Part shown: positions 50,954-57,802 of the stretch, in pieces
Layout of the letters: each line of letters begins with the position of its first letter
How positions within the stretch are numbered: the first letter of the stretch is position 1
Assembly (NCBI RefSeq): GCF_003385895.1
Contig: NZ_QRDQ01000008.1
Coordinates: forward strand, 616,354 to 680,353
Reading direction: 5' to 3'
DNA from: Flavobacterium cutihirudinis
GTDB taxonomy: Bacteria; Bacteroidota; Bacteroidia; Flavobacteriales; Flavobacteriaceae
Length of the DNA stretch: 64,000 bases
The notes under the pieces: model-generated
The model's database searches: none
Seen by the model: only the letters and a program-made list of their open reading frames with translations
What the model was told of the DNA's origin: nothing
Position numbers and translations under genes: made by a program

Positions 50954-51499
50954 TTAAAACAATCTGACTATATCAAAATCACCTGTATGAACTTTATCAA
51001 AGTCTCTGTCATTAGTAACAATAATAGAATTTTTAATTTTTGCTAATTCTACCAAATAGGCATCATTCCAGTCGATATTTATAAAATCATTTTTTATATT
51101 ATCTATATCAATACTAGAGAATTCATCATCGATCTTTATGATATTATCTATGCTTAATATTTGATCTATGAAATCCTTTATTTCGTTTGTTTTAGATAAG
51201 TAATCCTCACTACCGACATAATGTTTTTTAAATTTATATTCGTAATCCACAGTATCTCTAATTGAATTATAATCAGCTCTTAATAAAACATTTGTAAATT
51301 CTGACAGTATAAAACTAGGGAGGAATATTTGCTGTTCTTTTTCAATTATTTCATTTAGCAAATTCGAATATGCAGAAATTTCTCTTTCTTTATCTTCGTG
51401 AAGATTTGAATATAAATATAACCAAATATTTGTATCTAAAATGTAACTTAAATCTAAATCAGAACTTAATCTATATCTCAATAAATCATATATCGCCAT
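50954..51499 (-). CDS. PIN-domain ribonuclease-like protein
   Basis: A 181-aa protein starting at the ATG at 51499; an upstream TTG is less likely. The PIN acidic residues are visible: Asp in SYILDTNIWLYLY, Glu in SFILSEFTNVLLR, Asp in DWNDAYLVELAK and Asp in IVTNDRDFD. PIN domains are metal-dependent RNases, frequent in toxin-antitoxin pairs. It overlaps the upstream STAS-like gene by 14 bp and is the last gene of a three-gene cassette. There is no usual small antitoxin, so the partner may be the STAS-like protein or the ATPase. Confidence 0.88.
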   Translation of the reverse strand: MAIYDLLRYRLSSDLDLSYILDTNIWLYLYSNLHEDKEREISAYSNLLNEIIEKEQQIFLPSFILSEFTNVLLRADYNSIRDTVDYEYKFKKHYVGSEDYLSKTNEIKDFIDQILSIDNIIKIDDEFSSIDIDNIKNDFINIDWNDAYLVELAKIKNSIIVTNDRDFDKVHTGDFDIVRLF

Positions 51500-51848
51500 C
51501 AATAGATTTATTTATATAATTATTGTTTTTTTCTCCCTGACTACGATCAGAGTAAAATTTCTTTGAATTTAAAATAACTTTCTCAATCATATTTTTGATA
51601 GCAGGAGTGGAATTACTATAATCCAAACGTTCATCAATATATTTATAGTCAATATTTAATCCATAGAGTTTTCCAATTGCAATATTTAAAAATGCAGTGA
51701 TAACTAATTTAATGTCTTCAAAATTGAATTCGACTTTTTCCCCTTTTTCTATTGCATTTCTGCTTTCTATAAATACCAATTCTGCTTTATCTGTAGATAC
51801 AGCCATTGGGTTACTGAGGAAATCCCTAACTCTTATCATAGTGCTCAT
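51486..51848 (-). CDS. STAS-like (DUF4325) protein
   Basis: A 120-aa protein. The central stretch VEFNFEDIKLVITAFLNIAIGKLYG (residues 39-63, given here as its landmark) fits the strand-helix core of DUF4325, a STAS-like domain. The same pattern occurs in the N-terminus of the upstream ATPase (FFNFNDLRFIEANLCSIFG). The C-terminal 20 residues are polar and look disordered. It lies 6 bp after the ATPase stop and overlaps the PIN gene. By analogy with SpoIIAA/SpoIIAB-type pairs it could bind the ATPase, but no conserved phosphoserine can be assigned. Confidence 0.75.
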   Translation of the reverse strand: MSTMIRVRDFLSNPMAVSTDKAELVFIESRNAIEKGEKVEFNFEDIKLVITAFLNIAIGKLYGLNIDYKYIDERLDYSNSTPAIKNMIEKVILNSKKFYSDRSQGEKNNNYINKSIDGDI

Positions 51849-51854
51849 AATTAA

Positions 51855-52712
51855 TTATTCTTTTAGTGTATATGAATTTTCATCATCTAAATTGAATGTA
51901 AAATTAATAATTGTTCCCGGAAACTCACACTCTAAGGTACGAGTTTTTATTTTACCATTGGAAAAATTATAATAACCATTTGAAGAAATAACTTCAAATT
52001 TGCCTTTGTTTAATGCAATGAATTGGAAAATTACAGAAAGTCCCAATCCACCTGGCTCATTAACTTTTGTTGTATTCCCTTCAATCATTGCCCATTCAAT
52101 AGCCTCACAAGCTGTTAAGCTTATATTTTTTGACACATTAACATTTTCTTTTATGTTAATCCCTAAATCTACGATCGTAAAGTTTAAAGGTTTATTCTTT
52201 TGATTAGGAAACAATTGTCCACATGCATGTATATATTCACATTTTCCGTGAGTCTTAGCATTAACAAAAATCTCAAAAATATTCTCCAAAATCTTAATAG
52301 TTAAATTTTCAGACATTTTAGGAAAATCCTTTTTATTAATCAGTTCTTCATAAATGTATGTTTCATAAAAATCATCTTGTCGTGTATTATGAAAACTTTC
52401 GTATTTTATTGTTGTATTAAAATCATCTTCAATTTTTTCTGCATTAAGATAATGAGTTAGAAAATTATTTTTATTTAAAATAACTGCGATATTATCATGC
52501 ATTCCAATAAAATGATAAGTGCACTTGTTCTTGTTTAGTATTTCTAATATACATCCAAATATAGAGCATAAATTAGCCTCAATGAATCTTAAGTCGTTGA
52601 AATTAAAGAAAATATTTGAATTATTTTTTCTTTCGCATAAATTAAAAATTGTAATCAAGGAACTATAACCAATTTCGTCACTTAATATTGTTCTGGGTAA
52701 ATTAATTTCCAC
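51855..52712 (-). CDS. GHKL/HATPase-domain protein with N-terminal STAS-like region
   Basis: A 285-aa protein with a GTG start. Residues about 1-90 resemble a STAS-like fold. Residues about 135-275 are a GHKL ATPase: N-box ENIFEIFVNAKTHG (143-156), G1 box VDLGINI (181-187), G2 box GGLGLS (221-226) and a final strand FPGTIINFTF. No histidine-kinase dimerisation domain and no membrane segment are present, so it looks like an SpoIIAB/RsbT-like or MORC-like switch. It is the first gene of the cassette, directly after the tRNA-Leu terminator. Confidence 0.82.
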   Translation of the reverse strand: MEINLPRTILSDEIGYSSLITIFNLCERKNNSNIFFNFNDLRFIEANLCSIFGCILEILNKNKCTYHFIGMHDNIAVILNKNNFLTHYLNAEKIEDDFNTTIKYESFHNTRQDDFYETYIYEELINKKDFPKMSENLTIKILENIFEIFVNAKTHGKCEYIHACGQLFPNQKNKPLNFTIVDLGINIKENVNVSKNISLTACEAIEWAMIEGNTTKVNEPGGLGLSVIFQFIALNKGKFEVISSNGYYNFSNGKIKTRTLECEFPGTIINFTFNLDDENSYTLKE

Positions 52713-52821
52713 TATTTTTTTTATAAAATTAAACTAATCGTAAATAGTACTACCTTCATTAATAAAAAATAATTTTAAACAAATTTAAAATGGTTGGGTG
52801 GAGGTTGGGCAGCTATAAAAT

Positions 52822-52866
52822 AAAAAAACTGTAACATATTGAAAAACAATATAATTACAGTTTTTT
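52822..52866 (-). terminator. Terminator-like hairpin after tRNA-Leu
   Basis: ACTGTAA and TTACAGT with inner CATATTG/CAATAT pairing, A- and T-runs on both sides. It lies between the tRNA 3' end and the ATPase gene, inside the putative cassette. Confidence 0.75.
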
Positions 52867-52870
52867 AAAG

Positions 52871-52950
52871 TACCCGGAGCCGGAGTCGAACCGGCACGGT
52901 TTCCCACAGGTGTTTGAGACCAGCGCGTCTACCAATTCCGCCATCCGGGC
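52871..52950 (-). tRNA. tRNA-Leu (anticodon CAA)
   Basis: On the minus strand it begins GCCCGGATGGCGGAATTGG and ends CTCCGGGTA. The 7-bp acceptor stem GCCCGGA/TCCGGGT is perfect. The D-loop (GGTAGACGC), T-arm (GGTTCGACTCC) and long variable arm (TGTGGGAAACCGT region) fit a type II leucine tRNA. The anticodon loop reads CTCAAAC, giving CAA, although one pair of that stem looks mismatched. CCA is not encoded. Its 3' end is duplicated at 50852-50864. Confidence 0.88.
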
Positions 52951-53034
52951 TTAGCAGACGAAAAAACAATCAAAAGTGATCATTTTAACGCAATAGAATG
53001 ATGTCATAAATGGCGTCATTCCTTTAACACGGTG

Positions 53035-53042
53035 CAAATGTA
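53035..53042 (-). promoter_or_regulatory. -7 promoter element for tRNA-Leu
   Basis: Minus-strand TACATTTG, a TAnnTTTG match about 85 bp upstream of the tRNA 5' end. No clear -33. Confidence 0.45.
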
Positions 53043-53108
53043 AAAAATAAAATTATAAATTCTAATAAAAATACTTAAATATTTACTTTCAGTGTCCAAT
53101 AAATTTTA

Positions 53109-53116
53109 TAAATTTG
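53109..53116 (+). promoter_or_regulatory. -7 promoter element of prs
   Basis: TAAATTTG fits TAnnTTTG. A weak TTTC is found 18 bp upstream. The leader would be about 120 nt. Confidence 0.5.
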
Positions 53117-53238
53117 CACCTCGTTAAAACGGAGCACACACAACTAACTACACCCGAGGCATTTATATGTATTTTGTTTTATTTAAATAATAAAGCCGAA
53201 TTTTAGAAAAAGCAGCGGAGCAAAAACAACAAATTATA

Positions 53239-54180
53239 ATGTCGCACCTAGAACCAGAAGCTAAAATTTTTGCTTGTTCACAAAGTGTTTATCTTGCAGA
53301 AAAAATTGCAGAACAATACGGGATACCGTTAGGAAAAGTAACAATGTCAACGTATAGTGACGGAGAATTTCAGCCGTCTTACGAAGAGTCAATAAGAGGA
53401 TTACGTGTTTTTATCGTGTGCTCGACTTTTCCAACTGCTGATAATTTGATGGAATTGTTATTAATGATTGATGCGGCAAAACGTGCATCAGCAAGACATA
53501 TTACAGCTGTTATGCCTTATTTTGGTTGGGCAAGACAGGATAGAAAAGACAAACCAAGAGTACCGATTGGAGCAAAATTAGTAGCTAATTTATTAGATGC
53601 TGCCGGAGCGACAAGAGTTATGACAATGGATTTACACGCAGATCAAATCCAGGGGTTTTTCGAAAAACCGGTAGATCATTTATTTGCATCTACAATCTTT
53701 TTACCATACGTAGAAAGTTTAGGTTTGGAGAATTTAACCATTGCATCTCCGGATATGGGAGGTTCAAAAAGAGCATATGCTTACTCTAAGTTTTTAGAAT
53801 CAGATGTTGTAATCTGTTATAAACAAAGAAAAGCAGCCAACGTTATCGATACTATGGAGCTGATTGGTGAAGTAAAAGGACGTAACGTAATATTAGTAGA
53901 CGACATGATCGATACAGGAGGAACTTTAGCGAAAGCGGCAGACCTAATGATCGAAAAAGGAGCGTTAAGTGTAAGAGCAATCTGTACACATGCAATATTA
54001 TCTGGTAGCGCGTATGAGAAAATTGAAAACTCGAAATTAACTGAATTAATCGTTACAGATTCAATTCCGTTAAAGAAACAGTCAGATAAAATTAGAGTAG
54101 TGAGTTGTGCACCTCTTTTTGCAGAAGTTATGCACATGGTGCACCACAACAATTCCATTAGTGGAAAATTCATTATGTAA
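53239..54180 (+). CDS. prs: Ribose-phosphate pyrophosphokinase
   Basis: A 313-aa enzyme making PRPP from ribose 5-phosphate and ATP, the entry point for nucleotide, histidine and tryptophan synthesis. The ATP-binding YFGWARQDRK, the flexible-loop region and the PRPP-binding NVILVDDMIDTGGTL motif are visible. Length is normal. It is followed by rplY after a repeat-rich 119-bp gap. This prs-rplY pairing is common in bacteria and supports the call. Confidence 0.96.
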   Translation: MSHLEPEAKIFACSQSVYLAEKIAEQYGIPLGKVTMSTYSDGEFQPSYEESIRGLRVFIVCSTFPTADNLMELLLMIDAAKRASARHITAVMPYFGWARQDRKDKPRVPIGAKLVANLLDAAGATRVMTMDLHADQIQGFFEKPVDHLFASTIFLPYVESLGLENLTIASPDMGGSKRAYAYSKFLESDVVICYKQRKAANVIDTMELIGEVKGRNVILVDDMIDTGGTLAKAADLMIEKGALSVRAICTHAILSGSAYEKIENSKLTELIVTDSIPLKKQSDKIRVVSCAPLFAEVMHMVHHNNSISGKFIM

Positions 54181-54260
54181 AAGCTATAAGCTTTAGGCGA
54201 TAAGCCATAAGCTATTAGAAATTACAGAAAAAAGCCTAAAGCCTATGGCTTAAAGCTTAT
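54181..54260. repeat. Tandem-repeat hairpin between prs and rplY
   Basis: Units around AAGCTATAAGC, TTTAGGC, AAGCCATAAGC follow the stop directly and return inverted as GCCTAAAGCC and TATGGCTTAAAGC. GCTTTAGGC (54190-54198) pairs with GCCTAAAGC (54234-54242). It is part of the same hairpin family as those in the arabinose locus. Confidence 0.72.
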
Positions 54261-54299
54261 ACAAATTAGAATATTTATTAATAATTATATTTTTTTACA

Positions 54300-54911
54300 A
54301 TGAAATCGATTACAATTAAAGGATCAGAAAGAGAAAGCGTGGGCAAAGTGTCAACTAAAGCCTTACGTAATGCTGGACAGGTTCCTTGCGTTTTATACGG
54401 AGGAAATCAGGCAGTACATTTCTCAGCGGATGTTACAGCATTCAAAAACTTGGTTTACACTCCAAACGCTCACACAGTTGTGATCGAACTTGGAAAAGGA
54501 AAATCATTCAATGCAATTTTGCAAGATATCCAAGTTCACCCAGTATCTGACAAAATTTTACACATTGACTTCTTCCAATTATTTGATGATAAAGAAATCA
54601 CAATGGAAGTTCCTGTGAAAATCGTTGGTACATCTAAAGGTGTTCTTGCTGGAGGTGTTTTACGTTTAAACCAACGTAAATTAAAAGTTAAAGCTTTACC
54701 TACAAATCTTCCTGATTTTGTTGAGGCTGACATCACTCCACTTGAAATGGGTAACAAATTATACGTTACTAAAGTTGGAAAACCAGAGTACAAAATCATG
54801 CACCCAGACAACACAGTTGTTGCTCAGGTGAGAATTTCTCGTGCTGCTATGAAAGCTGCTCAAGAAGCTGCAAAAGCTGCAAAAGCTCCTGCAAAAGGAA
54901 AGAAAAAATAA
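54300..54911 (+). CDS. rplY: 50S ribosomal protein L25 (CTC-type)
   Basis: A 203-aa L25/general-stress-protein CTC homologue that binds 5S rRNA. The N-terminal L25 domain (residues 1-90: [36 protein letters not shown]) is followed by the TL5-type beta domain (about 95-180). An Ala/Lys-rich tail ([18 protein letters not shown]) ends the protein. Its order after prs is standard. Confidence 0.95.
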   Translation: MKSITIKGSERESVGKVSTKALRNAGQVPCVLYGGNQAVHFSADVTAFKNLVYTPNAHTVVIELGKGKSFNAILQDIQVHPVSDKILHIDFFQLFDDKEITMEVPVKIVGTSKGVLAGGVLRLNQRKLKVKALPTNLPDFVEADITPLEMGNKLYVTKVGKPEYKIMHPDNTVVAQVRISRAAMKAAQEAAKAAKAPAKGKKK

Positions 54912-54929
54912 TTTTTTTCAATTCAATAC

Positions 54930-54961
54930 AAAAAGCCTCAATCTTACGATTGGGGCTTTTT
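54930..54961 (+). terminator. Terminator of prs-rplY
   Basis: AAAAAGCCTCAATC (54930-54943), TTAC loop, GATTGGGGCTTTTT (54948-54961) plus more T. One G-T wobble in the stem. Confidence 0.88.
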
Positions 54962-55021
54962 TTTAGCTACTATCCCGAAGCCTCGGGACTAAGGTGCGGA
55001 GATGCTAAGGTTTTTATAATA

Positions 55022-55090
55022 AAAGGGCTTCGACTCCGCTCAGCCTGACAAATAGTAGACATGTCAGGCTGAGCGGAGTCGAAGCCCTTT
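55022..55090. repeat. Perfect 29-bp inverted repeat (REP-like)
   Basis: The arm at 55022-55050 (core CTTCGACTCCGCTCAGCC) is perfectly inverted at 55062-55090, with an 11-nt loop. It is GC-richer than its surroundings. This motif family is widespread between genes in Bacteroidetes. Confidence 0.85.
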
Positions 55091-55175
55091 AAAAACAATT
55101 GTCTAATTGACACATTTTCTAATTATCTAATTGTTTTTTTAGAAGCAGAAACACTCCGTTTTATTCAAGAAATAA

Positions 55176-55256
55176 CATTCCTGCCATCCGCTAAATCTTT
55201 TCCTGGTTAAAGAAACCAGAAAAAGGATACCGCTGCTGTCAGGGCTAGCGAGAAAT
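55176..55256 (-). ncRNA. Structured RNA candidate, possibly flavo-1-like
   Basis: On the minus strand this holds CTAGCCCTGACAGCAGCGG, then a hairpin CTTTTTCTGG/CCAGGAAAAG with 9-nt loop, then AGCGGATGGCAGG. CCTG and CAGG can close the structure. One stem position pairs only as G-U on the minus strand, which points to that strand as the RNA. From memory it resembles the flavo-1 RNA motif of Flavobacteria. It lies 32 bp after the Gfo/Idh-type gene on the same strand. Confidence 0.5.
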
Positions 55257-55287
55257 TTTATTTTTAAAAGAACTCTAGAACATGGGG

Positions 55288-56328
55288 TTATAAATTGATA
55301 ACACGTCGTTCAGCATTGCTTGCAATTGCGGCTTCGATAATCTGCATTACTTTTGTGCCGTCTTCTCCGGTAACAGGTTCTGTGGTGTTGTTTGTGATTG
55401 AATTATAAACTCCATCAAAAAACGAGAAATAATTCCCTTGCAATGTTGGAATTTTTTTACGGATTATTTCTCCGTTCACTTCAGTGTGCAAAAGACCTTG
55501 AAGTTCTTCGGGTTCGATTCCCCATGACTCTAAATTTGGCTTTTTACCTATTTTCAATTCGTCTTCCTGAATATCGCCTCTTGGTTTTAAGAAAGAACCT
55601 TTTTTTCCGTGAATTGTATACGCCGGATTGGCTTCTCTTACAAAGAAACCGGCTTTTAGACGAACTCTGAAAACTTCGTAAATCAATAATAAGTCAATCC
55701 AGTCATCGACTAAAGAGTTTTCTCTCGTATAGCGAATGTCGGCAAAAACCGATTTTGGAGAACCAAACAAACAAACAGCCTGATCAATTAAATGCGGACC
55801 CAAATCTTTCAGAATTCCTGCCCCGTCATTTGCTGTTTCTTTATGTGTTTTTGCGCTTAAAAGTGGGTTGTAGCGGTCAAAGTGGAATTCGGCTTCTACA
55901 AGCTCTCCTAAAACACGATCATTGATTACTTTTTGAATCGTTTTGAAATCGCTGTCCCATCTTCTGTTCTGAAAAACGGCTAGCTTTAATCCTTTGTCTT
56001 TTGCAATTTGGGTTAGTTCTTCAGCTTCGGCAACTGTTGTTGTAAAAGCTTTTTCTACAACGGCATGTTTTCCTGCTAAAAGTACTTTTTTGGCATATTC
56101 ATAATGCGTTCCCACTGGAGTGTTTACAATTACCAAGTCGACATTATCAGCTAATAAATCTTCAATTGAAGCGTAGCTTTTTACCTCCGGATAATCTTTC
56201 TGAATTAGTTTTTTGCTTCTTTCCCAAGACCCCAATAATTCAAAACCGGGATGAATATCTAAAAATGGCGCATGAAAAACTTTCCCCGACATTCCGTATG
56301 ATAATAGTGCTGTTTTTATTTTTTGCAT
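55288..56328 (-). CDS. Gfo/Idh/MocA-family oxidoreductase
   Basis: A 346-aa NAD(P)-dependent oxidoreductase. The N-terminal Rossmann domain contains KTALLSYGMSGKVFHAPFL, VIVNTPVGTHYEYA and the family EKAFTTTVAEAE (EKP-like, with Ala for Pro). The C-terminal alpha/beta domain carries DLGPHLIDQAVCLFG. The start at 56328 is preferred: the frame extends 8 codons upstream, but only to a GTG inside a repeat. Members act on sugars or inositols, and YdgJ-like enzymes oxidise scyllo-inositol. The substrate is not known here. Confidence 0.88.
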   Translation of the reverse strand: MQKIKTALLSYGMSGKVFHAPFLDIHPGFELLGSWERSKKLIQKDYPEVKSYASIEDLLADNVDLVIVNTPVGTHYEYAKKVLLAGKHAVVEKAFTTTVAEAEELTQIAKDKGLKLAVFQNRRWDSDFKTIQKVINDRVLGELVEAEFHFDRYNPLLSAKTHKETANDGAGILKDLGPHLIDQAVCLFGSPKSVFADIRYTRENSLVDDWIDLLLIYEVFRVRLKAGFFVREANPAYTIHGKKGSFLKPRGDIQEDELKIGKKPNLESWGIEPEELQGLLHTEVNGEIIRKKIPTLQGNYFSFFDGVYNSITNNTTEPVTGEDGTKVMQIIEAAIASNAERRVINL

Positions 56329-56339
56329 TTTGTTTTTAG

Positions 56340-56475
56340 TTTTTTTTGCCACACATTTATGTGATTAAAAAGGATTTCTTTTTGCTACGACCCGAGCGAT
56401 AGCGAATAGGCGAAGCAATTTTACGAATTTACACGAATTATTTTAAGTTTTTGAATGTGACGATTTGTATAAATT
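56340..56475. repeat. GCCAC/GAATT-type repeat region between two oxidoreductase genes
   Basis: The gap carries TTTTTTTTGCCAC, then GAATTTACACGAATT and, inverted, AAATTCGTGACAAAAAAC. These are relatives of the 7-268 element. A GC-rich insert (ACCCGAGCGATAGCGAATAG) interrupts it. Confidence 0.6.
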
Positions 56476-56532
56476 CGTGACAAAAAACTAAAAAAATCTT
56501 TTTCATCTATGTAATCTGTGGCTAAATAAAAT

Positions 56533-57603
56533 TTAAATCTTAGCTCTTTCGTATTGTTTTGGCCAATGAATATCGTCGTTTAATGCTGTTGCGAAATCTA
56601 AAGGTAAGTTCGGATTCCTTAATGATTCTCGGGCAAATAAAATTAAATCGGCTTGACCGTTATTCAAAATTTCTTCTGCTTGTTTGGCTTCTGTAATTAA
56701 ACCAACCGCTCCGGTTAAAATATTAGCTTCTTTTTTGATTTTTTCTGCAAAAGGAACCTGATAACCCGGGCCGATATTTATTTTTTGATGAGAAACCAAT
56801 CCGCCAGACGAAACATCAATTAAATCTACTCCTTTTTCTTTTAATATTTTTGAAAGTTGAACAGACTCCTCAGGATTCCATCCGTTTTCTGCCCAGTCTG
56901 TAGCCGAAATCCGAACTATTAATGGAAGGTTTTTTGGCCATTCGGTTTGAACTGCTTCAACGATTTCTAATGTAATTCGGATTCTATTTTCAAAACTTCC
57001 TCCATATTCATCGGTTCTATTATTAGTTAGAGGCGATAAAAATTGGTGTAGTAAATAACCGTGCGCCCCATGAATTTCCAAAACCTGATATCCTGCTTCA
57101 ACCACTCTTTTGGTTGCTGCTTTAAAATCGGAAATCACTTTCTGGATCCCAATTTTATCTAAAGCTTCAGGAAGAAACGGTTCGTCATCGTGATACGGAA
57201 TCGCACTTGCTGAAACCGTCTGCCATCCGCCTTGAGTGAAATCTAATTTTTTATTGCCAAGCCAAGGGGCTGAAACACTCGCTTTTCGTCCGGCATGTGC
57301 CAATTGAATTCCGGGAATTGAATTTTGAGAAACTATAAACCTATTAATTTGTTTTAGTTTTTCAATGTGTTCGTCTTTCCAGATTCCAAGATCAGCGGGA
57401 GAAATTCTGGCTTCAGGTGAAACTGCTGTCGCTTCCTGGATTATTAATCCTGCGCCTCCGCTTGCGCGGCTTCCTAAATGAACCAGATGCCAGTCGTTTG
57501 CAAATCCATCTTCGGCAGAGTATTGACACATTGGCGAAATGACAATTCTATTTTTAAAAGTAATGTTTTTGATTGTTAGAGGAGAAAATAATTGTGAACC
57601 CAT
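56533..57603 (-). CDS. Old yellow enzyme family NADH:flavin oxidoreductase (YqjM-like)
   Basis: A 356-aa FMN-dependent ene-reductase. The FMN-barrel motifs are clear: NRIVISPMCQYSAEDGFANDWH at the start (a YqjM-type Cys-Gln-Tyr), the active-site HAGRKA, EIHGAHGYLLHQFLSP and NNRTDEYGGSFENR, and phosphate-binding GAVGLITEAKQAEEIL. It reduces activated C=C bonds with NADPH. It is separated from the Gfo/Idh gene by about 200 bp of repeats, so co-transcription is uncertain. Confidence 0.92.
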   Translation of the reverse strand: MGSQLFSPLTIKNITFKNRIVISPMCQYSAEDGFANDWHLVHLGSRASGGAGLIIQEATAVSPEARISPADLGIWKDEHIEKLKQINRFIVSQNSIPGIQLAHAGRKASVSAPWLGNKKLDFTQGGWQTVSASAIPYHDDEPFLPEALDKIGIQKVISDFKAATKRVVEAGYQVLEIHGAHGYLLHQFLSPLTNNRTDEYGGSFENRIRITLEIVEAVQTEWPKNLPLIVRISATDWAENGWNPEESVQLSKILKEKGVDLIDVSSGGLVSHQKINIGPGYQVPFAEKIKKEANILTGAVGLITEAKQAEEILNNGQADLILFARESLRNPNLPLDFATALNDDIHWPKQYERAKI

Positions 57604-57766
57604 ATGTGTAACTTTTAATGGTTTTAGGTTACTAATAGAGATAGTAATCTTTTAAAAAGTAAAGTTACGGCATCCTTGTAAAAGGAGAAATCGAAATGTT
57701 TATTAATTAACAAACATTTAAAACCTTAAGTATTATATTGCGGTCTTAAATTAAAATAGAAAACGT

Positions 57767-57774
57767 TACTTTTG
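57767..57774 (+). promoter_or_regulatory. -7 promoter element of rseP
   Basis: TACTTTTG fits TAnnTTTG and lies 29 bp before the ATG. No clear -33. Confidence 0.5.
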
Positions 57775-57802
57775 TGCGTTAAATACGAACTAAAAATAAA
57801 AA

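Larger units (their letters stand above)
52713..53238. other. Gap holding tRNA-Leu, its terminator and two divergent promoters
   Basis: This 526-bp stretch has no protein gene. It contains the tRNA terminator (52822-52866), tRNA-Leu (52871-52950), a minus-strand -7 box (53035-53042) and the prs -7 box (53109-53116). About 120 bp of prs leader follows, with nothing recognisable. Confidence 0.8.
54912..55287. other. Gap with terminator, repeats and a structured RNA candidate
   Basis: No protein gene is seen. In order it holds the rplY terminator (54930-54961), a small TCCCGA/TCGGGA hairpin near 54971-54986, the 29-bp inverted repeat (55022-55090), a tandem-repeat array (55091-55140, unit TCTAATTG) and an ncRNA-like structure (55176-55256). 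Confidence 0.75.

Noticed and set aside
50954..51848. Simple two-gene PIN toxin-antitoxin (VapBC) pair
   Set aside because: The upstream partner is not an AbrB, RHH or Phd-type antitoxin but a STAS-like protein, and a third ATPase gene is part of the same operon.
55141..55262. Fragment of rRNA or tRNA
   Set aside because: No conserved rRNA segments and no cloverleaf. A dedicated hairpin RNA fits better.
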